A stretch of DNA of 64,000 nt from Gigaspora rosea (GCA_003550325.1 QKWP01000823.1:68378-132377); one strand, 5' to 3'; counted from the first letter of the stretch, positions 33,546 to 45,756 are shown. The notes: generated by a model not told the origin, from the letters alone. Numbers and translations are program-made.

Positions 33546-36247
33546 TGTAATCGAAATGTTCGATTATGAGAATAAATTAGGTCTTTGTTAGAAGAAATTC
33601 AAGACGAAGATGGCTCTTTATTTAGATGGGAGTTAAAACATGATAGTGGATCATGTCGATACAAAAGGATTCCTATATTCTTTTTATAATTATCATTTTT
33701 ACAAATGCTAACTAATGATGTTATGCATGATAGTGCGATCGTATTCGTGACTGATGTATCACGACACAGAGTATATACGGGGTAATGATACAAATACTTT
33801 TGTAAGACACACGATTAATGAATAAATAAATAATAAATAAAGAAGTAATAAATAAATAATAAATAATAAATAGAGAAGCAATAAATAACTTTAAAGAAAT
33901 GTAATAGTAATGACCATAAAGCGAAGGGTTTAACGATCATCACGTGACCGTGATGGTACGTATCGTCATATGAAACTTAAGATAATCTACTATACTACAC
34001 TTCCCCCTCTTTTAAAATGCGAGGTTCTCCAAGCAAATTATAAATTCTATGCTAAAAAAATATATATAAAAGGATACTAACTAAAAAAAATTAAATGTAA
34101 TATTATCCCATCCTTAAAGGTGAGCTCCTGTGAGCCAAAACTAAAGTTCATTACTTAAAATACAATCAAGAAAAATCTTTCTTAAAACAAAATTTTATTA
34201 AAAAAAATTCTAATCTTACTCAAAATCCAGATGTAGTATTTCTCACTACAATCACTGCCTAACTGTCGGTGCATCTGTGTATTGCCAGACTTTTGAACAT
34301 ACTCACGTCTCACAATTCTTACTAAACTAAAATTTCTGAATCTATCAAATTTTAAACAAGATTCTTCCCTTTTTATACTTTTCGATTCTGTACTCCGTTT
34401 TGATTTTCTACAAAAACAAACCATATGTTAGAGAGGATAATTTACTTTCAATCTCGAGGAGATATACCCAAGAGCTAGTATCCCTTGTAATTACAATTTA
34501 CGATCCTTTTTCTATGTCCTGCGCCCACGCAAGACTACCGTGACTATCCAAGATCATTGTCACGACATTATATATATTATATATATTATCATTGCTCGAC
34601 TTCTTATTCGGGTTCGGGCGTAACATATAAGCTGTTTATTTATTTATTTATTAGAGGTCTTTCTTTCTTCTTTTATTTATTAGAGGCTTTACTGGAATCG
34701 GGTCGACTTCCACTTTCTTTCGTCTTGGCTTTGACGTCACCCATGTGATTGTTAGATTATCATTGATCAATGATCCATTTATTTAATTCAATTTCCAAAA
34801 AAATTTTTTTTTTTTTTAATGTTTCTGTTCTTCTTTGTCTTTCTTGGTCCAACTTGGAGTTCTTTCGTTCTATTCGGCTTAGGTAAGTATTTTTCTTCTT
34901 TGGAACTCCTTGGTTTCCAACGGTTTTTAAGTTTTTCGTCTCGTCCTTTCTAGTTCTTGGGGCTTTTGAAGCTTTAAGTAAGACTGGGGCCCTTCCAGTA
35001 ATTATTTCAACTGGAGTCTTAAAGTACGTACAAAAGAATCTTTCGGCCTATTCTTTTGCTTCAACCTTACTCTTTGTTTTTCAGAACAATTATTGAAACA
35101 TATTTTCCTTCAGGTGGAAACGATTTTCCGGAAAAAAATTGTGTCTCGCTTGTCTTTTTGTCTTTTTTTTTTTTTTACCGAAATATTTTGAACTTGAAAT
35201 GGAGTGTCTTTCGGAGCATGAAGCTTTTTTTTTTATCCTAATTTTAATTCTTCTTCCGGATGGTAGAGGCGTTTGGAAAAGTAAATATAAAGTTGCTTGT
35301 TTTCTTTACTTTTTGTGTAATAATGCAACTTCTAGGGCAATAGGTTAACAATAAGGTTGGTTCAATCGGTATTCTGCAGACAATAACTGGGTACAGGGTT
35401 AAGCATACATAAAGGACTGTACGTGAAGAAAAAATATACTGAATTTTTCTAAGCTAAGTATGATTTGGGTTTCACTTCTGTTTTTGAGCTTAGGTACTAA
35501 TATTTCTCTTTAATTGTAGGACACTACGATATATATTAAGGCGAAACGTTTCTTGGATAATTCATGGCACAAGGCATGAAGGGCATTAAACGAAGCAAGT
35601 TACGGGACATAAAGAACATGAGGACTATAGTACAACGAAAAAATGATGGATTGGCAAGATACATGAGGTCATAAATCAGGACACTATTCTACGAAGGGAC
35701 TATTGGTTATGTCTTCTATATTGTAGGATATAGCCGTCTTCACGCAGAATTTCTTCTAGTAGGCGACCTGTGGTCCTGTTGTCGTCGCCAAATGTAATCG
35801 AAATGTTTGATTATGAGGATAAATTAGGTCTTTGTTAGAAGAAATTCAAGACGAAGATGGCTTTTTATTTAGATAAAAGTTAAGACATGATAGTGGATCA
35901 TGTCGATACAAAAGGATTCCTATATCCTTTTTATAATTATAATTTCTACAAATGCTAACTAACGATGTTATGCATGATAGTGCGATCATATTCGTGACTG
36001 ATGCATTACGATGCGGAGTATATACGGGGTAATGATACAAATACTTTTGTAAGACACACGATTAATGAATAAATAAATAATAAATAAAGAAGTAATAAAT
36101 AAATAATAAATAATAAATAGAAAAGAAATAAATAACTTTTAAAGAAATGTAATAGTAATGACCATGAAGCGAAGGGTTCAACGATCATCATGTGACCATG
36201 ATAGTACGTATCATTATACGAAATCTAAGATAATCTACTATACTACA
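33546..36247 (-). mobile_element. Non-coding LTR retroelement (fossil)
   Basis: 2.7 kb with two LTRs of ~455 bp (33546-33999 and 35793-36247) and a 4-bp TSD GTAT (33542-33545, 36248-36251). Orientation is minus: a primer-binding-site-like TGGCGACGACAACAGG lies just inside the right LTR, and a polypurine tract (AAAAGAGGGGGAAG on the minus strand) lies next to the left LTR. The internal 1.8 kb shows no recognisable gag or pol, so it is a TRIM/LARD-like non-autonomous member; superfamily undetermined. By eye the LTRs differ at roughly 5-6% of positions, so the insertion is not recent. It sits inside the tRNA-headed retroposon. Confidence 0.88.
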
Positions 36248-36615
36248 GTATGGCAAATGTTGATCTGGGTGGTCTTCAATTGAAGCAGAACGAGGTTATG
36301 TGTAGGTGTGGTTGTGGTGGGTGATACAGGACGGGGGACACCAGAGAGTTTAAATAGGTAATCTCCTAGTTAGGTTACAGGTACGGCGTATAGTGTAGAA
36401 CCTTCGGGCAGACTACTCAAATAGGCAACCAAAGGTTGCACGTGTGGCTATATGTACTCTCATTAACCAAAAATGTATTATCTAAAAACCTAATAAAATC
36501 TGCTTTCATGTGACATTGCATTAAAAAAAAAAAAAAAAATTTGTTTATTAAATATTGTTAATTCATTTTGAAATTTTTTTTTTTTATAACTTCAAAAATT
36601 CGTAAAAACTATTGT

Positions 36616-36717
36616 CGAATAAAGTGGAAACATCAAATAAAGTGAAAACAGTAAATAAAGTGGAAACATTAAATAAAGTAGAAATGTTGAATAAAGTGAA
36701 AATGTCAAATAAAATAG
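36616..36717. repeat. 18-bp tandem repeat (AATAAAGTGGAAACATCA)
   Basis: About five and a half units with small substitutions. Non-coding. Confidence 0.9.
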
Positions 36718-36915
36718 TGTAAAAAACAGATGTATTTTTTTAAGTTTTTTATACTATATGTATTTATAGTATATGGCAAATTATTTTTCTTTTTCATAGT
36801 GAATGTGGGTCATATATAACAGTTGTTATATACCAAATAGATTCACACAAACTTACGGTATAACAGAAAAAGAAAAATAAATCAGTTATTAAATGTTTCG
36901 CATCCAATAACAGCA

Positions 36916-36996
36916 TATCTGGCTTTGAATTTAATGTGCTTGACAACCTGAGCCCCTTCAGGGCCCAGGTTAGCACATTAAATTCAAAGCCAGATA
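36916..36996. repeat. 81-bp hairpin with nested inner hairpin
   Basis: Outer arms TATCTGGCTTTGAATTTAAT and its complement; inner arms AACCTGAGCCCC / GGGCCCAGGTT. The outer stem of ~24 bp is perfect. Flanking ATTAAATG..CATCCAATAAC is repeated at 36890 and 37083. Confidence 0.85.
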
Positions 36997-37911
36997 CTTC
37001 TTTTATTTGTCATCCAAAATGATTATCTTGTGATCCTTCGGATCACGGTATTCTCATTTCTCCTGCCAAATAAAACTGTTATTAAATGCTACACATCCAA
37101 TAACTATTTATTATACATCAAACAGGTTTAATAATTTTTTTATCTTTTTTTTTTATCAAGTCTGTGAGTACGCATAGGTACTCGCAGGCTTTAAGAGCTA
37201 GGTAGAGTATCAATTTTGGGGCCCTAGAGTAAGAGTAAGAGCTTGGAAATTAAGCCAGATAGGGTTAGGGTATTACTCTATCTGGTCCTATTCAGGCCCA
37301 TGCAGAGATCTAATCTGGGCTTAGTTATGGACTCTGGCTATTGTAACCTATGGTTACAAATATATTAATTCTTTTTATTTTACTTAAAATTTGGAAAATT
37401 GATGCATAATTTTGGATTTTTGATCAAAAAATCAAATTTAAGTATCTTTTCTTCAAATTTTAAGTAAAATAAAAACAATTTTGCTGATTTAATATATTTT
37501 TAAATTCTAAATAGGTTTATTTAATGCATAAAATTAGAATTAATTAGTAAAATTTTGTGAATCATAAAATTTTATAGAATTTTATTAATAAAATTCCATA
37601 AAATCTTATGATTTACAAACTTTTACTAATTAATTCTAACTTAATGCACTAAGTAAACTTGTACAGCATCTAAAAATATATCAAATTAGCAAAGTTATTT
37701 TTATTTTACTTGAAATTTGAAGAATAGATGCATAATTTTGAATTTTTGATCAAAAAAGTCAAATTTAAGTATCTTTTTTTTTAAATTTCTACTATAGTAA
37801 AATAAAAACAATTCTGCCAATTTAATATATTTTTAGGTTCTAAATAAGTTTATTTAGTGCATGAAGTTAGAATTATTTAGTAAAATTTTGTGAATCATAA
37901 AATTTATAAAA

Positions 37912-38818
37912 TTTTTTTTTTTTATCTTTACAACTCAGTGCTTTTCTCTGTAACTTTATATAGTAAGCTACCTTCACTATACCCATCTCAGATAAGCTGT
38001 CTAGCTTTCCTTCTGCCACCCAAACGACCTTCCAGGTCCCTCCTTCGTAGTGTCATCAATGAAGCTCTGGCTGCTCAGAAAGTTACTGTGATGAAGGCTT
38101 TATCCAGCTTGCCTTTTGCCGCCCAAATGTGAGTTGGCACTGTATTGTTTATACTTCCTGCAGAGTAGCCTTTCTTCCTTAGTCCAAGCAGTATTTAAAA
38201 TTCAAATTCAAAATTATGTTCTCAAATGAACTAAATTTAGAGTATTAATGTTCTCAAAAAATTTTTAATGTTCTCATTATATAGAATTTTATTTTTTAAA
38301 TATGCATATATTTTTATTGTCTAAACCTATCTTGAACTTTTAAGTAAAGTTGTAGACAAAGGCTTTCTGATTTTAATAGTACTTAGAACATTTAAATTGG
38401 TTGAATTGATTATGTGATATACTTATTTAACTTTTTGCAACTATAAATCTTTTCTTCAAATATGTAAAAAAAAAACTAATACTAATAATATTTTTAGAAC
38501 ATTTTATTAGTACAAAATGTTCTTAAATAAGAGAATATAATATTATTTTAAATATTAATGTTCTTAAAAAAAATTTAGTGTTCTCATGAGAACATGAGAA
38601 CATCAAATTTTAAACACTGCCTGTGGTATGTAACATTACACAAAGACACTGCTACAAGTTCATAAAGTATCTGTGGCCTTTTACTATATCTTGTGATTTC
38701 GGTTATTTCCAAATTGGGTTCTGACTATCAAATTCAAATTACTGCCAGGCAGAAATGAACGGGCAACCTTCGAATGGAAACCTGAAAGCATAATTGCTAT
38801 GCTATTAACCCACAGGTC
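37912..38818 (-). mobile_element. tRNA-headed SINE-like retroposon, split by a MITE
   Basis: Minus strand. The head at 38818-38750 has GGGTTAATAGCATAGC and GGTTGCCCGTTCATTTC as A- and B-box-like motifs. The body runs to a poly(A) (a run of 12 T at 37912-37923 on the plus strand). Flanks AAAATTTATAAAATTT / AAAATTTTATAGAATTTTA look like a TSD in the palindromic array. Without the 432-bp MITE it is ~475 bp. The 80-codon plus frame 37890-38132 crosses the poly(T) and is not a gene. Confidence 0.65.
38189..38620. mobile_element. CAGTRTTTAAAATT-ended MITE
   Basis: 432 bp. Left CAGTATTTAAAATTCAAATT, right inverted CAGTGTTTAAAATTTGATGT; both arms contain ATGTTCTCA words. hAT-like ends, but flanks AGTCCAAG and CCTGTGGT do not match, so the TSD is lost or the boundary is misjudged. 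Confidence 0.65.
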
Positions 38819-39627
38819 AAAATTTTATAGAATTTTATTAATAAAATTCTATAAAATCTTATAATTCACAAACTTTTACTAATTAATTCTAACTTAATGC
38901 ACTAAGTAAACTTGTACAGCACATAAAAATATATCAAATCAGCAAAGTTATTTTATTTTACTTGAAATTTGGAGTATAAATGCATAATTTTGGATTTTTG
39001 ATCAAAAAAGTCAAATTAACCATTTTTTCTTCAAATTTCAAGTAAAATAAAAACAATACTGCCAATTTAATATATTTTTAGGCTCTAAACAAGTTTTCTA
39101 GTGCAATAAGTTAGAATTAATTAGTAAGATATTGTGAATCATAAGATTTTATAGAATTTTATTAATAAAATTCTATATACATTAAATTAGCAGAATTCTT
39201 TTTATTTTATTTGAAATTTGGAGAAAAGATGCTTAAATTTGACTTTTTTGACAAAATTATATATCTATTTTCCAAATTTCAAGAAAAATAAAAATAAATC
39301 TACTAATTTAATGTATTTTTAAGTGCTAAACATGTTTATTTTTTTTTATAGAACGAACTCTTTGTCGCCATTATTTTATTATCATTTTTATATTTCATTA
39401 TATATGTAATTACATATACAAATTCAAATATCTAATTTTGAACTTAAAACTATTTTTATTCTCGAGTTAAGCTCTACCCAGAAGTGATATCACCATATAT
39501 ATTACTATAGGATTTATGCATCTGATCTACTTTATTATCCTACTTCTGCATTCACCACATCTTTCGTACTGGTCTTATTTAACTCCCAAATAGGTAATCA
39601 GAAATCTTCCACAGCATTTGTAAATCA

Positions 39628-39786
39628 TTGCTTGATTTACTTCCTGTTTGGTATTACAGGTAGGTACCAAATACCCTATTACTAATAACTGCCTGTTTTC
39701 TACACCNTTGCTTGATTTACTTCCTGTTTGGTATTACAGGTAGGTACCAAATACCCTATTACTAATAACTGCCTGTTTTCTACACC
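39628..39786. repeat. Exact 79-bp duplication around a single N (assembly join)
   Basis: 39628-39706 and 39708-39786 are identical over 79 bp and separated only by the N at 39707, the only ambiguous base in the window. This is the signature of two contigs that overlap by 79 bp but were joined as a gap instead of merged. The duplication is probably not biological. Confidence 0.9.
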
Positions 39787-40984
39787 CAGTCTCTATTACT
39801 GCAATAGGCCCTCAACTTTTACATTTACTACGATCTTGAACATTGCTCCCAATTTATACATATATTTAGATAACAGTACGCAGCGAACTGTCATATAAGG
39901 ATATTTCTGTGTGTTGGTAATAGAAATGTTAAGTAGTTCAGGTGAACCGGGTTCAAACCTGGTTCAAACTACTGTAGTTTTTTTAGCAGTTTGTTCAGAG
40001 AAAATTAACTAGTAGTTTCCGAACCAGTTTCATAACCTTAGTTCATAACTTGGTTTATAAATCTAGTTTATAAACTTAATTTATATAACTAGTTTAGAAA
40101 CCCGGTTTATGAACTAGTAGTTCAACCTACTATTATATGATTTATCAAGATCTCACGGTCATATTGTAAGATACCTTTTCATTAACTAATTTTTTCTTGT
40201 TGTTAATAAAAATACTACAGAGCAACCAGTTATAAAGTGTTTATTTAAGATAATTTGTATCATGATTATCATATTTGAACTTTATTTTCGCTCAGATTTC
40301 ATATTAAATACTCTCTTTATTAGAGATTATGAAGATACAAAATGGGAGTAGTGCTCCACTCCATTACTTTTCTCTCCTACTACTACATACTGTGCTCATA
40401 ACAACTTTGCATATACTGTGCTTATAACAACTCTATGTGCACGTGATGTGTCACGTGTCAAAGCATAATTGAGGATTGCAAAAGCTAAAGTATGGCACAT
40501 CTTTTTTTTCCTAATAGCGGTACATTCAACTCATTACATTTAGGCCATGCAAACAAATAAAATTGGTTCTCATTACCCAGCCGGGTGTCTTTTTTTCAAA
40601 AATTAAATTTTTTTTTATAGTATATATATGTAATTTTATTAAATGCATTTAATTAAATATTATAAGATACAGGAAAATTCTGACTTAGATCACATGATTG
40701 CCACCAATTTTGTTGATGCCATGAACGAAGTCACAGGCATCCTTTTGTCACGAGACCATGATCCTGGCCCATAATGCAGGGTAGTTGATGGATAAGTTTA
40801 GGATATTGATTAAAGGGATGATACATTTAAGAGTTTGATGTATTAAATAGGATTAATGAGTAAGTATAAGGTCATAGGAATTGGCTTTTTAAGAAAAGTA
40901 AGGACGGGAATTGTTCTACTTCTTTTGTTTTTGCTGCTAGCTCGACGAAAGTCTAGCTTTGTTGTTAGTATCACATGGTCCAAA

Positions 40985-42140
40985 AAAAGGCATTCAAACT
41001 ACTAGGATACATTAAAGCTGCAAACTTGTGTTATTCTATCGCCATGACTTATGTTGGTTTTTGTTATCTAAATGGAATTGGAGTTGAAAAGGATGGCGTT
41101 CGTTTGTTATCTAAAATCTGCTGATATTCGTAATGCTCTTGGAACAAATATTGTTGGTCATTGTTACTGTATATTCCCGAAAATAAGCAACCTTTTTTGG
41201 GGGTCGCTTAAAGTGTTGTGCAATCACGTGATATAAGGCCAATCAAATTGTTTGTTTTGATCAACACGGATCAGACGACTAAGAAAAAAAGAAGAAAAAA
41301 AGCGAGAAAACGAAGAATACAAGAAAACTAATGCCTAAACAGAACCCCTGAATAAACTATAAAAAATGTTCGTCGTGATAATTGACATGATATCTACTAT
41401 GTTTACTAGTATTAAAATGACAAAATTGTATGGTTACACATATTTTTTAGGAAATTGTATTATTAAGTATACAACCAAAGATGATATAAAAAAAGTAATG
41501 TGATATAAATGTATTTAGGGGTCCTGCCTAAACCTATATTGATGCACTAATAAAAAATATCGGGAAGATAATTTTACTTATAAAACATGCCCTAACCCTA
41601 ACCCCGAACTATCCTTTACTCTAACTTTAACTAAATAGTCAAAAACATATGATGCACAACACTTTAAACGTTCCCTTTTTTTGGGTAAAAAATTACACAA
41701 AAAAATGAGGGTGTTGCTTATTTTCGAAATATTGAATTTTTAGAAATTTTGAAAAACGTACTAATAAAAAGTTGTCCAAATAACGCCAAATTTTTATTGT
41801 AGGTGTATTTTTATGCGATGAACAACTTTACTTAATCGACTTTCTGATGTTTATTTAGTAAAAAAAAGTTTTATATGTAGCAACTGCCAACACATTTTTT
41901 GAAAATTTTGAAAAAATCAGTGGGTTGCTTATTTTCGGAGTAGCTTATTTTCAGGAATCTACGGTATCAGTACAGAATTGGAGTTAAAAAAGAATAAACA
42001 TAGGAATTGGGGTTGAAAAGGATGAAGATAAGGCATTCTTAAATTATCAGAAATTTGCGGATTTAGAGTATAGTCGGAATGACAGATATTGTTCATTGCT
42101 ATCGAAATAGGGTTGGAGTTGAAAGAGTTATACAAATGCT
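40985..42140 (+). pseudogene. Sel1-like-repeat gene fragment, split by a transposon
   Basis: Two or three Sel1 units: KAFKLLGYIKAANLCYS.., YVGFCYLNGIGVEKDG, then ADIRNALGTNIVGHCY (to 41172), continuing after the insert with YQYRIGV.. and IGVEKDEDKAFLNYQKFADL (41964-42070). A further Sel1-like stretch RNRVGVERVIQM follows in another frame. Full SLR proteins have many more repeats, so this is a 5'- and 3'-truncated, frame-broken remnant. It is related to the pseudogene at 3844-4830 but is not a simple duplicate. Host-gene origin is sure; function is lost. Confidence 0.85.
41173..41963. mobile_element. 791-bp element with ATTCCYGAAAATAAGC ends
   Basis: Splits the Sel1 fragment; flanked by GTAT on both sides (41169-41172, 41964-41967), and removal restores HCY-CYQYRIGV. 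Left ATTCCCGAAAATAAGCAACC; right inverted GATTCCTGAAAATAAGCTAC, then a second CGAAAATAAGCAACCC. Core has CCCTAACCCTAACC (41591-41604). Superfamily uncertain (4-bp or TA target). Confidence 0.8.
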
Positions 42141-42645
42141 ATTTATTGGTATCGAAGAGTAAACAAATTAGTAAAAGTTGTATATGTGTGTGCATCAAAA
42201 AATAATAGACTTGGATTGCGAATTAAGAAAGAGGCTGATTGAATGAGTTCTGAATTTATCTATCGAAAAGGTTGATTTGCGACAGTATGTTGTGCGCTTT
42301 GGCATTATAAAGTAGAAATTATATAATTATGTTCCTCTCAAAATGCTTGATTTAAAATAAACTTTTGCATTATCATTTAATAAATATAGTAATTTGTCAT
42401 ATTGTATTTTGATATAAAATTTAAATTTTATAGATGAAAAAATTTATATATTATTTTTTTTTATCTATACAAAAACAGTCGGGTCCCGTGTGCATATTAT
42501 CCTCTACATGTAACAAGAACCAATTAATTTTATTTGCATGGCCTTAACATCAATTTTTTATAATAGCGAGTTTGAGCCCACGCTATGGTGCGGTGCATTC
42601 AACTCAGTTCATATGACAACATCAACGAGTTCGAGCCCACGCTAT
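42141..42645. other. Non-coding interval with a ~60-bp direct duplication
   Basis: GAGTTTGAGCCCACGCTATGG (42570) and GAGTTCGAGCCCACGCTAT (42628) are tandem copies, each with a following CATTCAACTC. The second copy is split by the next hAT. Sequence GGCCATGCAAAYAAAATTGG occurs at 40544-40566 and, inverted, at 42524-42545, suggesting a further decayed element spanning this zone. Confidence 0.55.
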
Positions 42646-44495
42646 CAGTGCTGTTATTGGACATGTCCAATTGGACAGGGCTAATTGGACATAAGGCTAA
42701 AAAGGCTAATAAATTTGGATTGGACTTTATAAGTCCAATTGGCCTTAAGTAAAAAAAATGCTAACTCTAATAATATAATACTAAAAAAGATATTAAAAAT
42801 ATAAATACTATAATTAATTAAAGCAATTCTTGCTAATAATTTACTATATAAATTCAAATAATAAAATTTGAATCAAGCAGACAAGTCTATCACAATAATA
42901 AATCTACTTTCTAGTTAAAACTTTTTTTTATTAATTAAAAATTGAGCTCTAATATATTAATTTATGTACTTAAAAGAAACTTAAATCAATATAATAAAAA
43001 TTTAAATGAGAAATTAATTAGTATATTATTTGATAATATTTAGTTAATTAAATAAAAAAGCTTCTAAAAATACTTAATTAAAGAGTTTTAAAGTTATTAA
43101 TATATATGGCTTATTTAAATACAATATTGCTTTAAAATTTTATTAATATTGTAGCTATATAATATAAAGTTTAAATACAGAATTTAAGTTTTATTATATT
43201 TAATGCATTGTATGCCTTGAAATATTATATTTTACAGATCATAATTTAAAATAAAATTTATATTTTCTACTTAACTTCTAACCTTCTAAAACCAACAAAT
43301 ACTTGTTTATTATAACTTTAAAATGAACCCTAACCCTAACCACTAACCCTAAAAAATGCATCCCAAAAAAATTTAATTTTTAAGATTTTATATTATAATT
43401 TCATTTTAATCTGCTACATTAAATATTATTTTGTTTTTAGTATATACTTTATAATATTACATATTACTCTGTTTCTGGTATATGTGCTATAAGCCAAAAA
43501 CAAATACTTATATTTAAAAATATTACTTTCAACTTTTACTAATATGTATATTTTGAGTGAAAAAAGAATGATTACTTTTATTTTCTATTTTTATATATAC
43601 AAGATTGACTGCAAATTAATTATTTTATAATTATCAAGTTATATAATATAAACTTCTTTTAACTTATTCAAATTATTTATTTTTATGTATATATACACAA
43701 TATTAATTAAATTGATTATTTTCTATTCTACTTTTATGTTACTATCTAAATAATTCTACAGAGGTATACAACTAAACTATATAACCACAAGAAACAAATT
43801 TTTATCAAGGGTTGCTCTATAAATAATATATTCTAAATACTATTTCTTTTTATTAAACAATTTTTACTATATTATTATTTATATATTTTGTTAATAGGAT
43901 ATATATACAGTTAACTTTCTCTATTCTATTAAAAATGTTCTTTAAGGATTTTTATATATAAAATTTTTTTTAGATTTGGTTCTCAAAGAGTTATTATTAG
44001 CTAATTTGAACTCTATAATAAATTTACAAATGTTCTAGAAGAATTTGTTTGGTTTAAAAAGAATTTAATAGTGTTTGGATTAAAAAGAGTTGATCTGTAT
44101 ATATAATAACAATTTGATATTAATATTTATAAGCCAAATGTTCTTGATTTAAACTCTAATAGTTGATTATATAATTTTAAAGATAGTTTGTGCTTTTTTC
44201 AAAGCTTATTTTCACAAGTTTATATAAAAATTATATATTTTAAATAGTCTGTACAAAGTATTTTTATTACAAATATATATATATTATTAATTATAAAGAT
44301 ATTTATTGAACAAGATATATATGTCCAATTAGCACTAGCCTTTATGTCCAATTGGACATATGGCTAATTGGTCAATTGGACATGTGGACAACAACTAAGG
44401 TTAATTAGCCATTTGTCAATTAGCCATATGTCCAATTGGACATGAGGGCTAGGGCTAGTGATTTTCTATTGGACTTAAGGCTAGTAACAATACTG
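42646..44495. mobile_element. CAGTRYTGTTA hAT-like element
   Basis: 1850 bp with a perfect 8-bp TSD CACGCTAT (42638-42645, 44496-44503). Ends CAGTGCTGTTATTGGACATG and inverted CAGTATTGTTACTAGCC. The subterminal zones are packed with GTCCAATTGGACAT and GGCTAATTGG palindromes on both sides. Core very AT-rich with CCCTAACCCTAACC (43324-43337). No transposase. Part near 44010-44095 is similar to 58270-58330. Confidence 0.93.
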
Positions 44496-44503
44496 CACGC
44501 TAT

Positions 44504-44899
44504 GGTGCAGCTCATTCAACTCGTTACATGACAACGGGCAGGGCGCTAGGTGCTAGGTGCAATGAATGAGAGAGGGCAGGAGGGATTATAATCGGACACT
44601 GAAGAGAACAAGTGACATGACAAGTGAAGAAAGAGAAAGAAAGCACTAAGATTCACTATTTACTCACACATGTATCTTTATAATCTCCGCATATCTATAA
44701 TCTATCACATGCATCTATAATTTCCATTGCATGCAATCATATGATATTACCTTTTTCATATAACCTCAATTTCATATAAGCCACAAATCAGATTATCCTC
44801 GTGATAATAACCATAGCGTCTAAATATCATGTTCTACAAATAGACAAACAATATTAAAATATTGTATAACAAAAAAACCCAAAATTACTAACCCGATAC
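44504..44899. other. Non-coding interval
   Basis: Purine-rich patch (GAATGAGAGAGGGCAGGAGG, 44561-44660) and GTATCTTTATAATCTCC, which is the inverted counterpart of GAGATTATGAAGATAC at 40323-40338. Possibly outer arms of a decayed element spanning 40.3-44.7 kb. No gene. Confidence 0.4.
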
Positions 44900-45570
44900 C
44901 AGGGATGATGATTTTTTGTGGTGGGATAATGTAAATTTTGTGGCGGGATAAGGTAAATTTTGTGATTTTTTGTGATCAATTTGAAACGATTTTGTGCAAT
45001 TTTGTGCAATATAAAGTAAAATTTTGTGATTTGTTGTGGATTAATTTGAAGCAATTTTGAGAGTTAATTTGAATTTTATATAAACTTTTGCGAAAATATT
45101 TTTATTTGTACTGTAAAAAGTTCTATATAAAGAATGAAAAAAAGCTATTGCTATATAAAATATATAAAAACTCTAAAGTTCTATATAAAAAATTTCGTCA
45201 TCATAGATAATTGTTTAGGTCAGCATTTAGTCCTACTAGTTAGTAAGTTCTATAGCAAAATTATCAGCTGGGCACGTTTCACTTAGTGAACAGCTACAAT
45301 TTTTATTAGTAAATTTTTTAATGATCCTGGACAAAATTCGGCCCTACCAACCAGGATTCCGATGCATTCCGACCAGGAATTTCGAGGAAATTATGTGATA
45401 ACATGCCAATCTATCGAATTTTGTGAAATTTTGTGGCAGAACTATGTGAAAACATGCCAATTTATCGAATTTTGTGAAATTTTGTGGCGGAACTACACAA
45501 ATTTTGTGATTTTCACAAAATTTTGTGATTTTTGTGATATTTTGTGAAACACAACATATCATCGTCCCTG
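44900..45570. mobile_element. CAGGGAYGATGAT hAT MITE
   Basis: 671 bp; CAGGGATGATGATTTTTTGT and inverted CAGGGACGATGATATGTTGT. TSD CCCGATAC / CCCGACAA (6 of 8). Arms are rich in TTTTGTGAAATTTTGTGG repeats and contain a ~65-bp direct repeat (ACATGCCAATYTATCGAATT, at 45402 and 45453). Confidence 0.82.
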
Positions 45571-45603
45571 CCCGACAAAATTCTTTAATAATTAGAATAT
45601 AAT

Positions 45604-45756
45604 AAAAATTAAATAGAAATAAATAAACAGAACCCGAGATTTGAGTTTTGTAATAATAATAATAATAATATAATAAAATTAAAATTAAAATTAATAATAA
45701 AACTATTACAAAACTCGAATTTCGAGTTCTGTTTATTTATGATATTTAATTTTTAT
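45604..45756. repeat. 153-bp hairpin with AT-rich loop
   Basis: Arms AATTAAATAGAAATAAATAA, ACAGAACCCGAGATTTGAGT, TTTGTAATA and the matching right arm (TATTACAAAACTCGAATTTC..). The loop is (AAT)n/(AAATT)n. Probable foldback MITE. Confidence 0.85.

Larger units (their letters stand above)
32426..36470 (+). mobile_element. ~1-kb tRNA-headed retroposon, split by two insertions
   Basis: The head at 32426-32500 resembles a tRNA: an A-box-like TGGTGACTTAGAGAAG and a B-box GAGTTCAAATCCC at a suitable distance, as in tRNA-derived SINEs. The body includes ATTGGAATGAACCTTGCAAG and the tail TGTAGAACCTTCGGGCAGAC..GCACGTGTGGCTATA, shared with the truncated copy at 9427-9860. Removing a hAT MITE (33091-33471) and an LTR element (33546-36247) leaves ~950 bp. 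No TSD or poly(A) is clear; it could be a longer non-coding retroposon and not a classical SINE. Confidence 0.6.
30280..37312. mobile_element. TAGGCCTCC-family hAT element, copy C (second nest)
   Basis: 7.0 kb. Left TAGATCTCTGTATAAAGCAG; right inverted TAGATCTCTGCATGGGCC. TSD ATCTGAGC (30272-30279) / ATCTGGGC (37313-37320), 7 of 8. Subterminal zones match copy A in the same orientation. It contains a CAGTGTTG hAT (30323-32125), a tRNA-headed retroposon (32426-36470) and several small repeats. Confidence 0.93.
37372..39341. repeat. Tandem array of a ~330-bp palindromic repeat
   Basis: Each unit includes TTACTTGAAATTTGGAGAA, GATTTTTGATCAAAAA, TTTCAAGTAAAATAAAAACA, ATATATTTTTAGGTGCTAAA, GTTAGAATTAATTAGTAAAA and AATTTTATAGAATTTTATTA, then the complementary half (TTTTACTAATTAATTCTAAC, AGTAAACTTGTACAGCA). 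About four units, interrupted by a retroposon at 37912-38818. The array resumes at 49457-49600 beyond a second retroposon inserted at 39342. Dispersed halves occur at 14570-15115. Confidence 0.88.

Noticed and set aside
37890-38132. 80-codon plus-strand frame
   Set aside because: Begins across a poly(T) that is the A-tail of a minus-strand retroposon; the frame is antisense to the element and has no recognisable domain.
40320-44700. A further large element bounded by GAGATTATGAAGATAC and its inverse
   Set aside because: The inverted words are real but no TSD or terminal motif could be fixed, and shared repeats in between make the pairing ambiguous.
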